Origin: JASSUD01 sp031963445
GTDB taxonomy: Bacteria > Pseudomonadota > Gammaproteobacteria > Burkholderiales > Burkholderiaceae
Length of the DNA: 64,000 bases
Assembly (NCBI GenBank): GCA_031963445.1
Contig: JASSUH010000001.1
Coordinates: forward strand, 744,001-808,000
Direction: 5' to 3'
The position numbers were made by a program, and so were the translations under genes. The notes under the pieces were generated by a model. The model saw nothing but the letters and a program-made list of their open reading frames with translations, searched no databases and was not told where the DNA came from. This document shows, one piece after another, positions 52,951 through 62,000 of the stretch; position 1 is the stretch's first letter; every line of letters begins with the position of its first letter.

Positions 52951-54330
52951 ATGAACATTACTATCATCGGTAGCGGTTACGTTGGTTTAGTGACCGGCGC
53001 ATGTTTGGCTGAAATTGGTAACAATGTATTTTGTCTTGATATCGATCAACACAAGATTGATATGCTCAACCGTGGCGAAGTGCCGATTTATGAGCCAGGG
53101 TTGCAAGAAATCATTGCGCATAATCGCGCTGCGGGGCGTTTGCAGTTTTCGACCGACATTGCCGCGGCTGTGCAGCATGGCAGTATTCAATTTATTGCAG
53201 TAGGTACGCCGTCCGACGAGGATGGCTCAGCAGACTTACAGTATGTGCTAGAAGCGGCGCGCAATATTGGCCGCTATATGAATGACTTTAAAGTCATTGT
53301 CGACAAATCAACCGTGCCGGTTGGCACTGCACGCCGCGTGCATAGTGTGATTATGAACGAGCTTAAAGCACGTTCTGTCCCACATTCGTTTTCGGTTGTC
53401 TCGAATCCAGAGTTTCTCAAAGAAGGGGCCGCGGTCGAGGATTTTATGCGGCCAGACCGGATTGTGCTCGGCTGTGACGATGATCAGCATGGCATCCAAG
53501 CGCGCAAATTGATGACGCGCTTATATGTGCCATTTAACCGTAATCATGACCGCATGCTCCATATGGACGTGCTGTCTGCTGAATTTACCAAATACGCAGC
53601 GAATGCGATGTTAGCAACGCGTATTTCGCTGATGAATGAATTTGCTAATTTGGCCGGGCGAGTAGGTGCTGATATTGAATTAGTGCGCTTAGGCATTGGC
53701 TCTGATCGGCGTATTGGCTATGATTTTCTGTATGCCGGTTGCGGCTATGGTGGATCATGCTTTCCCAAAGATGTTCGTGCGTTAGCTCGTACTGCAGCTC
53801 AACATAACCAACATTTGCATATTTTGCATGCGGTAGAAACCGTGAATAAGATGCAAAAACAAGTGTTAGTGGAAAAAATCATTCATCAGTTTGGCAACGA
53901 TCTGTCAGGGCGTAAATTTGCTGTTTGGGGGCTGGCTTTCAAACCCAATACAGATGATATGCGTGAAGCCCCAAGCCGCTCCTTGATTGCCGCTTTGTTG
54001 GTGCGCGGCGCAACAGTGGTAGCGTATGACCCGGTCGCCCTAGATGAGGCGCGACAGGCCTTCACCTTTGATCTCAAACAAATGCCGGAAGCGTCCGAGC
54101 GAATCATCTTTAGCGAAGATCAAATGCAAACGCTAGACGATGCAGATGCGCTGCTGATCATGACCGAATGGAAAGCTTTTAGAAGCCCAGATTTTGACTC
54201 TTTGCGTAAACGACTAAAAACGCCATTAATCTTTGACGGCCGCAACTTATACACGCCTGCTGCAATGAGCGAACTTGGGATTGAATATCACTCGATAGGT
54301 CGTCCACACGTCAAAGTTACCGGTGGTTAA
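52951..54330 (+). CDS. ugd: UDP-glucose 6-dehydrogenase
   Basis: Oxidises UDP-glucose to UDP-glucuronate, the precursor of acidic polysaccharides and aminoarabinose on lipid A. The 459-residue product has the NAD site IGSGYVGLVTGACLAE, Lys in EFLKEGAAVEDF, the catalytic Cys in GYGGSCFPKDVRAL and a C-terminal Rossmann half (FAVWGLAFKPNTDDMREAPS). The GTG two codons past its end would overlap hldA, but hldA is set to ATG 54332. Confidence 0.96.
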   Translation: MNITIIGSGYVGLVTGACLAEIGNNVFCLDIDQHKIDMLNRGEVPIYEPGLQEIIAHNRAAGRLQFSTDIAAAVQHGSIQFIAVGTPSDEDGSADLQYVLEAARNIGRYMNDFKVIVDKSTVPVGTARRVHSVIMNELKARSVPHSFSVVSNPEFLKEGAAVEDFMRPDRIVLGCDDDQHGIQARKLMTRLYVPFNRNHDRMLHMDVLSAEFTKYAANAMLATRISLMNEFANLAGRVGADIELVRLGIGSDRRIGYDFLYAGCGYGGSCFPKDVRALARTAAQHNQHLHILHAVETVNKMQKQVLVEKIIHQFGNDLSGRKFAVWGLAFKPNTDDMREAPSRSLIAALLVRGATVVAYDPVALDEARQAFTFDLKQMPEASERIIFSEDQMQTLDDADALLIMTEWKAFRSPDFDSLRKRLKTPLIFDGRNLYTPAAMSELGIEYHSIGRPHVKVTGG

Positions 54331-54331
54331 C

Positions 54332-55336
54332 ATGCAAGCTGCTAATGGTATGGACCTCAACCAGTCTACTCACTTACCGCCTACAACCTCTGAGGCTGCG
54401 CCAATTTCACGTGCGCAGCTAGACGCGGTAAAGGTATTAGTCGTGGGCGATGTGATGCTCGATCGATACTGGTTTGGCGCAGTCGAGCGCATTTCACCCG
54501 AAGCACCCATACCCGTGGTGCATGTTAAGCGTTGCGAAGAATGCTTAGGTGGGGCGGCCAATGTCGCCAGTAATATTACTGCGCTAGGCGCGCAAGCAAG
54601 CTTAGTGTGTGTAGTAGGAGAAGACGAGCCAGGTCAACGCGTCCTCGAATTACTCAATGCGGGCCGTGTAAAAGCTTATCCCGAGCATGATGCCAGCCTC
54701 GCTACTACCATCAAATTACGTGTCATCTCCCGTCAGCAACAGTTACTGCGGATAGATTTTGAAAATACGCCAGATCATGAAGTGTTACTGAGTAGCTTAG
54801 AGCGTTTTAAAACACTGTTGCCTACGCATGATGTCGTGCTGCTTTCCGATTATGCGAAAGGAGGGTTAGTGCATATCACCGCGATGATTGCTGCGGCGCG
54901 TGCAGCAGGCAAGCCTATTTTGGTAGACCCGAAAGGGCCAAACTGGGAGCAATATCGCGGAGCTACGTTAATTACCCCGAACCGTGCGGAGTTAGTTCAG
55001 GTGATTGGCCAGTGGCATTCAGAAGAGGACCTAGAGGCTCGCGTTACGGCACTGCGCAAATCGCTTGAAATTGAATCACTCTTACTGACGCGCTCTGAAG
55101 AAGGCATGTCACTTTATACAGAGCAAGGCAGTGTGCATATACCTGCTTGTGTACGCGAGGTTTATGATGTTTCAGGTGCGGGAGATACAGTCATTGCTAC
55201 CCTTGCTACTTTACTTGGGGCAGGCGTGCCACTCGCAGATGCGATGGCATACGCTAATCGCGCAGGGGGTATTGCGGTAGGTAAGTTGGGTGTAGCAGTA
55301 GTTAAATACGAAGAGCTTTTTTCAGAACTTGTTTAG
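54332..55336 (+). CDS. hldA: D-glycero-beta-D-manno-heptose-7-phosphate kinase (HldA/RfaE domain I)
   Basis: First phosphorylation at C1 in ADP-heptose synthesis for the LPS core. The 334-residue PfkB-type kinase has VGDVMLDRYWFG near 35, GGAANVASNITALGA and the ATP site VSGAGDTVIATLATL with catalytic Asp. It lacks the nucleotidyltransferase domain of fused HldE, so a separate hldC should exist. The last codons TCA GAA CTT GTT TAG are the outer end of a family B repeat. It starts one base after the ugd stop. Confidence 0.94.
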   Translation: MQAANGMDLNQSTHLPPTTSEAAPISRAQLDAVKVLVVGDVMLDRYWFGAVERISPEAPIPVVHVKRCEECLGGAANVASNITALGAQASLVCVVGEDEPGQRVLELLNAGRVKAYPEHDASLATTIKLRVISRQQQLLRIDFENTPDHEVLLSSLERFKTLLPTHDVVLLSDYAKGGLVHITAMIAAARAAGKPILVDPKGPNWEQYRGATLITPNRAELVQVIGQWHSEEDLEARVTALRKSLEIESLLLTRSEEGMSLYTEQGSVHIPACVREVYDVSGAGDTVIATLATLLGAGVPLADAMAYANRAGGIAVGKLGVAVVKYEELFSELV

Positions 55337-55433
55337 AACCTCCCTGGCGCCCTTGCGCCGCCTTGCCGTACGCCATTTGTAACTGTCCTGCGGCGGCGCA
55401 AGGCCACCACCAGGAAGGCCCTAAACAAGTTCT
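55324..55433. repeat. Family B palindromic repeat, copy 6
   Basis: Ends AGAACTTGTTTAGAACC and CCCTAAACAAGTTCT, arms CTGGCGCCCTTGCGCCGCC and GGCGGCGCAAGGCCACC (exact complements over GGCGCAAGG). Supplies the stop codon of hldA. Confidence 0.93.
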
Positions 55434-55489
55434 GGGAGGGTGTTTGGCAAACCAACATCCTCTCTCTATCTGGGTCTTTTGCAAGGCCT

Positions 55490-55563
55490 GGTATAGTTCG
55501 TAGGTTGGGGTGACGAAGGAACCCCAACACAACCCACTTTTGAAGATCGTAAACAGATTCTTA
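55490..55563. repeat. Family A repeat, half copy 6
   Basis: Right half only: TAGGTTGGGGTGACGAAGG then AACCCCAACACAACCCAC and outer end GAAGATCGTAAACAGATTCT. It follows the family B copy by 57 bases, so two families stand back to back between hldA and hldD. Confidence 0.85.
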
Positions 55564-55591
55564 TAATTAAAATATCAAAAGGAATAAACGC

Positions 55592-56575
55592 ATGACGATT
55601 ATTGTGACCGGCGCTGCGGGCTTTATTGGTAGTAATTTGATTAAAGCGTTGAACGAACGTGGCGAAACACGCATCATTGCTGTCGATGATCTGACCCAAG
55701 GCGACAAATGTCTGAACCTGGTCGATTGTGAAATTGACGATTACGTCGATAAAGCAGAATTTGTAGAGCGTTTTGCTCGTGGCGACTGGGGTGGAGTGAA
55801 AGCGGTGTTCCACGAAGGTGCCTGCTCAGACACGATGGAAGCTGATGGCCGTTATATGATGGCTAACAATTACCAATACAGCTGCGATCTGCTGAAAACT
55901 TGTATCAATCAGCGCGTACAGTTTCTATACGCATCGTCTGCAGCCATTTACGGTGGCTCCGAGGTTTTTACTGAAGAGCGCTCAGTGGAGCGGCCATTAA
56001 ATGTCTATGGCTATTCAAAATTTCTCTTTGATCAAGTAGTACGCCGTTTAACTAATGTAAATAGTCAAATAGTAGGATTCCGCTATTTCAATGTCTACGG
56101 TCCGCGCGAATCGCACAAAGGGCGTATGGCATCGGTGGCTTGGCACCATTTCAATCAATTTCGTGAACATGGCTGCGTTAAGCTTTTTGGTGCTTACAAC
56201 GGTTACGACGCTGGTCAACAAGTGCGTGACTTTGTTTCGGTCGAAGATATCGTCAAAGTTAATTTGCACTTTTTTGACAATCCACAACAATCAGGCATTT
56301 TCAATGTAGGGACAGGCCGCGCTCAACCATTTAATGACATTGCTATCTCTGTCATTAATACTTTCCGCGCAACTAAAGGCGATGCACCGCTGTCACTCGA
56401 AGCCATGGTGACAGGCGGGCTAATTGAATATATTCCATTCCCCGATGCACTGCGTGGCAAATACCAATGCTTCACCCAAGCTGATTTAACTCGTCTGCGC
56501 GAAGCGGGTTATCAGGATGCTTTCTTAAGCGTTGAAGAAGGCGTGAAGCGCTACATGAATTGGCTAATCGGCTAG
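55592..56575 (+). CDS. hldD: ADP-L-glycero-D-manno-heptose 6-epimerase
   Basis: Last step of ADP-heptose synthesis. The 327-residue SDR enzyme has the NADP site VTGAAGFIGSNLIKAL, the YxxxK pair in YGYSKFLFDQ and the family block FRYFNVYGPRESHKGRMAS. AAAAGGAATAA precedes the ATG. It completes the kinase-epimerase pair with hldA. Confidence 0.96.
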   Translation: MTIIVTGAAGFIGSNLIKALNERGETRIIAVDDLTQGDKCLNLVDCEIDDYVDKAEFVERFARGDWGGVKAVFHEGACSDTMEADGRYMMANNYQYSCDLLKTCINQRVQFLYASSAAIYGGSEVFTEERSVERPLNVYGYSKFLFDQVVRRLTNVNSQIVGFRYFNVYGPRESHKGRMASVAWHHFNQFREHGCVKLFGAYNGYDAGQQVRDFVSVEDIVKVNLHFFDNPQQSGIFNVGTGRAQPFNDIAISVINTFRATKGDAPLSLEAMVTGGLIEYIPFPDALRGKYQCFTQADLTRLREAGYQDAFLSVEEGVKRYMNWLIG

Positions 56576-56649
56576 CTGTTAGATCTCTACTTCTCTTTTT
56601 TATACTGCCATCTCCAAAAGCTTTTCAGTGCTTTCACAGTGCTTCAGAA

Positions 56650-56756
56650 CTTCCTTCAATAAACGTTAAAAATTTATTGAAGGAAGGTGCTCAGCAGCTG
56701 TGACTGTACGGGAACACAACGGAGTGCCTGGATGCTCCCAGGTGCTTTTTGCACAA
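56650..56756 (+). terminator. Two hairpins between hldD and the comEA-like gene
   Basis: A perfect 14-base stem CTTCCTTCAATAAA with TTTATTGAAGGAAG at 56650-56686 lacks a T-run. A second weaker stem (GCCTGG with CCAGGT) near 56733-56751 is followed by GCTTTTTGC. Either may end hldD transcription. Confidence 0.6.
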
Positions 56757-56780
56757 GCCTGTTTTTAATGGAGATGAGCC

Positions 56781-57140
56781 ATGTTTAAAAAGTTATTCTT
56801 TAAATTCTCTGCATTTATCATCACTTTTGCTGTCTTTTTGAATGGCGCTTATGCTGCGGTCAACGTTAATACGGCTGATGTAGTGACGTTGCAGAATGTG
56901 AAGGGAATCGGGGAGGTAAGAGCTAAAGCGATTGTCGATGAACGCGATAAAAATGGTCTATATAAAGATGCAGCTGATTTAGTGACTCGTATCAAAGGCA
57001 TTGGTGCTAAATCCGTTGACAAACTTCAGCAAGAAGGATTGAGTATCGAAGCCGGCACGCCTTCAGCTGAAAACGTTGCTGCCTCTACTTCCGCTGTCAC
57101 TGCTCCCGCCGCTCAGGCGAATGCAGCTGCAGAGAAATAA
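56781..57140 (+). CDS. ComEA-like helix-hairpin-helix protein
   Basis: A 119-residue exported protein: signal segment FIITFAVFLNGAYAA, then VNVNTADVVTLQNVKGIGEVRA split by the two helix-hairpin-helix loops (VKGIGEV and IKGIGAKSV), then an Ala/Ser tail. ComEA proteins bind incoming DNA in the periplasm during natural transformation, but single short HhH proteins like this are common without a competence system. It follows hldD as in Burkholderia; the next expected gene, cysM, is not present. Confidence 0.85.
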   Translation: MFKKLFFKFSAFIITFAVFLNGAYAAVNVNTADVVTLQNVKGIGEVRAKAIVDERDKNGLYKDAADLVTRIKGIGAKSVDKLQQEGLSIEAGTPSAENVAASTSAVTAPAAQANAAAEK

Positions 57141-57148
57141 GGCTACCT

Positions 57149-57313
57149 AAAAGCCTGTTCATAATCTTCAAAAGTGGTTGTGTTGGGGTTCCTTCGTCAC
57201 CCCAACCTACGAAAATGCCAAAGTGTAGGTTGGGGTGAAGGGTTTAATTAAATACGGAACCCCAACATGCCTACCAAATCACTCTCGGCGTCTTCTGCAA
57301 CCTCTAAACAAGA
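57149..57313. repeat. Family A palindromic repeat, copy 7
   Basis: Core TGTTGGGGTTCCTTCGTCAC with right arm GGTTGGGGTGA interrupted by AGGGTTTAATTAAATA before CGGAACCCCAAC. Left end AAGCCTGTTCATAATCTTC, right end CTCTAAACAAGATCT. It occupies the place where cysM stands in Burkholderia. Confidence 0.88.
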
Positions 57314-57319
57314 TCTACG

Positions 57320-58561
57320 TTAAGTCGAATAACGCAGCCATGTTCCAAACTTAGGATTAGCCGAGTCGTCGTCCGTATCACCATCCGTTGCTTTTAAGTT
57401 TTGCAGGTTTTCCTTAATTTGCTGGCCCAATTGATAGGCAGCCGTCGCGTAGAAAAAGCTTTTGTTATAACGAGTCAGCACATAGAAGTTTTTTAAACCG
57501 AGCTTATATTCGGTGGACTGGCCTGGGGTAGGTAAGTCGACCACTGTAATAGGAGTGCCCAGTTCCGGTAAAAGCTCGAGTTTAGGTTCGTTAAGCAGTA
57601 AGCCGGCTTTAAATAACTGAGTGAGGGTCCAATGCGGCTCAACTTGCCCATCGGCAGCAGCGGCAGCGATGCCTTGGCTGCCCGCATCAGGTGCGATATG
57701 CCAGAGCACAGGGCGTCCAGTTTCCCAACCGTGAGATTTAAGAAAGTTAGCTACACTGCCAATCGCATCAGCGGCACTCGTGCGTAGGTCGATGAAAGCA
57801 TTCCCATCATAGCTAACCGCATAGTGCACGATGCTTTTTGGCATAAATTGCGGCATACCAATCGCCCCTGCATATGAGCCTTTTACACTGAGAGGATCTA
57901 GGTTATGAGTGCGCGTCCAAAGTAGAAAATCAGTCAGATTCTGGAGGAACATTTTTTGGCGTTCTTCACGATTGGCAACGTCGGGATAATCAAATGCGAA
58001 CGTGGTAAGCACATCCAACACGCGGAAATTACCCATGATGCGTCCGTATTGCGTTTCCACACCTAGGATGCCAACAATGATTTCAGGTGGTACGCCAAAC
58101 TCAGCGAACGCTCGTTGTAATGCCGCTTCGTTAGCCTGCCAGAAATGTACGCCCGCCTCGATATAAGTACGATTCAAATACCCTGTTTGATAGCGCCGCC
58201 AATTACGTATTGCCTTAGTTGGAGAAGGGTTAACAAGCTTAACGGCAGTCGCTGAATAATCAACTTGCGCAAAGAGGGCTTGCAGCGCCTGCTTGTCGAA
58301 ATCATAGCGGCTTACCACCTTATCGATAAACGCGTTCAGAGCGGGATGATCGATGTAATGCTTCGGCACAATTTCTTCTTCAAAAGCCCCTCCCGAAGAA
58401 AAGGCAGGGGGAGGCGCTAGCTGTGTCGAGGCTGACTGGGCTGCGGCAATGTTGCAAAAGCTTGCCAGCAGGCAAGCCAGTGCTCCAGCGCAAATCAATC
58501 TAGCGACACGACGTATGGCCTCTTGAATAGATGAAGCAGCGATCATGAAAAATGGCCCCAT
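57320..58561 (-). CDS. mltB: Lytic murein transglycosylase B
   Basis: Cuts the glycan chain of peptidoglycan to anhydro-muramic ends. The 413-residue product has a signal region (LICAGALACLLASFCNIAAA), then the MltB domain with catalytic Glu in GILGVETQYGRIMG, FLLWTRTHNLDP, and SYAGAIGMPQFMPKSIVHYA. ATG at 58561 or 58546 could start it. It is convergent with the comEA-like gene. Confidence 0.93.
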   Translation of the reverse strand: MGPFFMIAASSIQEAIRRVARLICAGALACLLASFCNIAAAQSASTQLAPPPAFSSGGAFEEEIVPKHYIDHPALNAFIDKVVSRYDFDKQALQALFAQVDYSATAVKLVNPSPTKAIRNWRRYQTGYLNRTYIEAGVHFWQANEAALQRAFAEFGVPPEIIVGILGVETQYGRIMGNFRVLDVLTTFAFDYPDVANREERQKMFLQNLTDFLLWTRTHNLDPLSVKGSYAGAIGMPQFMPKSIVHYAVSYDGNAFIDLRTSAADAIGSVANFLKSHGWETGRPVLWHIAPDAGSQGIAAAAADGQVEPHWTLTQLFKAGLLLNEPKLELLPELGTPITVVDLPTPGQSTEYKLGLKNFYVLTRYNKSFFYATAAYQLGQQIKENLQNLKATDGDTDDDSANPKFGTWLRYST

Positions 58562-58594
58562 TAGTTAACTTTAGAACCTCTCAAAGTCTTTTTT

Positions 58595-58731
58595 AGCACC
58601 TGTTCAGGACCTCAAAGAGGAGAGATTTGAGAGAGTATCGATATTCGTAGGTTTGGGGTGACGTAGGAACCCCAACATGACTACCAAGCATCTCTCATAG
58701 CCTTCTGCTTAGAGATCCTGAACAGGTTCGT
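58595..58731. repeat. Family A repeat, copy 8
   Basis: Outer ends AGCACCTGTTCAGGACCTC and GAGATCCTGAACAGGTTCG pair well. The core has GTAGGTTTGGGGTGACG and AGGAACCCCAAC, one arm only plus a changed left core. It sits between mltB and the NACHT gene. Confidence 0.85.
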
Positions 58732-58826
58732 AGAACCTACTCATAGTTTGAGTTATCTACTATAGATAACACGTTGCAGGTAGGTCTGTGCTATTTGCTT
58801 TAAAAATTTCGCTACGTAAATGGCAA

Positions 58827-59085
58827 CTACATCACAGCACATAATGAAAAATTTTGGCAAGTTCTTGCTTTATAAGGCCGATGACTCTTAGTTAAAGCCG
58901 CGCTGGTGTGCGCTTTCGATAGCGCCCCATGCTGCGTCAGTAAGGTGCGATCAAGAAGGTTTAAGCCTTGTGCTCCTTCTAAAACCGTAGCATCCGCCAG
59001 CAATTGCTTTTGCCCAGAGGTCCACCATAACATAAGAGAGGCGGTTAACCCGTGAGTCTGGAGTTGCCAGAGCCGTACGATAGCC
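58827..59085 (-). pseudogene. Out-of-frame C-terminal segment of the NACHT-WD40 gene
   Basis: In the frame next to that of the upstream gene, this stretch reads VRLWQLQTHG (the end of a WD40 blade), then WWTSGQKQLLADATVLEGAQ, then LLDRTLLTQHGAL. It directly continues the blade that the main frame loses after LATGSDG near 59085. The main frame then ends in an unrelated Arg-rich tail. A one-base indel near 59080-59090 would join them. Confidence 0.65.
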
Positions 59086-62000
59086 ATCACTGCCAGTGGC
59101 AAGGTATATGCCTTGTTCGGCATCGATATGCCAGGCCACACTATGAATTGCTGTCCCTATTAGATTGATCTCTGCAACACATGTTCCACAGGCTGTTTTC
59201 CAAATGCGCATTGTATGGTCTTGGCTGATGGTCGTGAGCCATTTGTCGTCGGGTGAGAAGACGATTTGTTGCGTGGAGTCAGTCATGCCCCCAAGGATAT
59301 ATTTCTGCTCACCAGAATGAGCTTGCCAGATGATTGCGCTGCCTTGCGTATGGGTCGTGGCGAGCCATGCACCCTGTGGTGAATAAATAGCGTCTACGAT
59401 AGTTGAGGAATGCGCGGCCAGCTGAATAGCATGCACTAAGCGCTGCGACTCTACGTCGAGTACGGAGACCGATGTATCGTGGATGCATACGGCTAAAAGA
59501 CGTTGTTGATTCTCTGAAAATAAGCAGCGATGTAAATCCGGCAGATAAAAACGATGCTCTTTTTTGCCAGTTTGTTTATCCCAAATTTCTAGAAATTCTA
59601 TTTTCTGCTTGATAAGCTTTTTTCCATCAGGAGACAAAATCGTGTCTACCCTATCTGCTTCTTTGTCTGAAGCGCGTAGATTGCTGGAGACTCGCTGAGT
59701 TTGTAATTCGGTTGCTTGGTGTACCCGATAAAGCTCTATTTTCTTTTGCGCATTTTGCACAAAAAGCCATTCGCCATCGGCAGAAAAATGCAGGGCTTGA
59801 GCCTTATCTAAATCTTTACTATTCCGCTTAACCTGCTGCACGAGTTGGCCCTGCGGCATTTTCCATAAACCAATAGTATGGTCGTCTGCGCAAGTGGCAA
59901 GCAGGCTGCCATCGGCAGAAAACGCCGTGCCTCTGATGGTTTTTGTATGTCCGCTGCGGGTATACGGTAAGCGCTGTGGCACTTTCCATAAGCGTACGGT
60001 CTGATCCAAGCTGCTGCTCGCATAGTGCGTGCCATCTGGAGCGAATGTGATGGTGCTTAATTCGTTGGTGTGGCCCTGTTGTTGGTGAAATAGCTCGCCA
60101 GTGGTCGCATGCCATAAGCGTATTGTGGGCTGCGCGTTTAGTGGCGAGAGGTGGTGGCGGCTATCGTAAGCGGCAATGAATTGCCCATCAGGTGAAAAGG
60201 CTGCCTGCGCGCTGCTGATCCCATCTTGTGTCTGCCAAAGACGTGTTTGACTAGCCATTTTCCAAACGGAAAGCTGCGCACCATATTCACACAGAGCAAG
60301 TAAGCGACTATCTGGTGAAAAAGCCACACTATGGCAGGGTGCAGCACAAGGGAAAGTGTAAATGGCTCGCTGCTTTTCTATATCCCAAAGCTGTACTTGT
60401 TTTTTATGGGTTGAGGCGACGGCCAACCATGCACCATTGGGTGAGAAACAAAAAAACTGAGCAGGGTGGGGCGTTGGCGCAGCGTAGAGTGAGGTACGCT
60501 TATTCTGCTGCCAAAATTCAATTGACCATCCAGTCTGACTTTTAATTTGCACAGCCAGCAAAGCGGGATGACTCGGGGAGAAGGTTAAATGAGTGACCTG
60601 ATGGCCCACATTGGGATACCAGGAAAGTAGCTCTTCCCCATACGGAATATCCCAGCGTCGCACGATTCCTTGCGCATCGACTGCTGCCAAATAATGACTA
60701 TTAGCAGAGAAAGCAATTTGCCTGGTATCAATGTCGTACCTTTGCAGCGTGAAAGTATGAATTTTCTTCCAAGTACTGGTTTGGTATAGCGCAATCGTTG
60801 CGCCTTTTTTGCGTTGAGGCTCGCCCGCTAGGCCAACTGCGAAATGATTGCCATCGGGCGTATAGAAACAAGTTTTCGCTTGGTTGGGCACAGACAAGTA
60901 GGGTAAAGCGTTAAATTGTGCACCTTGCAGCTGCGCATTCTCTAATCGTGCATGACGTAACCATGCTCCTTCAAATAGTGCCTGCCGTAAATCTGCGCCA
61001 CGTAAATCAACATGATCGAAGAGGCCATACCGTAAATCTGCACCAGCAATACAAATATCTTGTAAATCTGCTTGTGTAAAAACCTCAGCTATCCGCACCA
61101 AGATAGTGATCGCATTAGCTGCGCCGATAGTGAATAGCGGATTATTTTTTGATTGGTAAAGCCAGTCGTATAGATGGGCTTTGAATGCAGCAGATTGATG
61201 AGCGTGCTCGGCTAAAAAATCTAAGATGGTCGTCTCATGCACTAAAGAGAACTGATTGAAGACCGACTCTGGCTGCACCTCTAAAGTACGATGAAACATG
61301 CCATAGATGGTGTAAGCCACTAAATGAGCTTGTATTTCTGGATAGATAAAACGATAGCCGCCTCTTTCTTCGTACACTGGCAGATTAAAAAACATCAATC
61401 GTTGATCGGCGTTGTTTGCAACCTGCAACTTATATGTTGTAGAAAATAAAGTGCTTTGGGGTGACGTGTTTTTTTGTTGAAGTGAATGTTCTGCTGCTGC
61501 CTTGCTTAAATTTCCTTGATTTTCTCGCCTCTCTTGTGTCGCCCGTGTTTGGGTGAAAGAGATCGCCATTTTTTGGCTAGTATGATGACCTTTCGCGTAC
61601 AGGTGGGGTTGGATTTTTTTTAATGCTGCTTGTTCTTCTGGCGTGAATTGAATGCCTTGCATGCGCTGTGCGCTGCGCTCCCACCATTGCGTTAACCAAG
61701 CGTGGCACAACTCAGTGACGCTCGTCGGTGTCGTTTGCGTGCTCAATGGCAATACTTCTAATGCCATCCGCAATAAAGAAGGTCTGCGCGTAGCTGCCTT
61801 TAAAAGAGGAGCGTCTTCTAAGGCTTTTTGGTAGCGTGCCATATTCCAGCCAGCAGGCTGCACTTGCTCAATATATTTCTGAATATAGGTTCGCACTGCT
61901 TGCTCAGAAAGAGGTGCGAGCCAATAAGTTTGGCATAGCCTTGCCTGAGCCGTAGTTTGAAACGCTAACCAACCCGGCTTTTGTAAAAATTCTGGACGCG

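Noticed and set aside
58827..59141. Independent small gene after the NACHT-WD40 gene
   Set aside because: Its sequence is the continuation of the last WD40 blade, so it is an out-of-frame tail rather than a gene.
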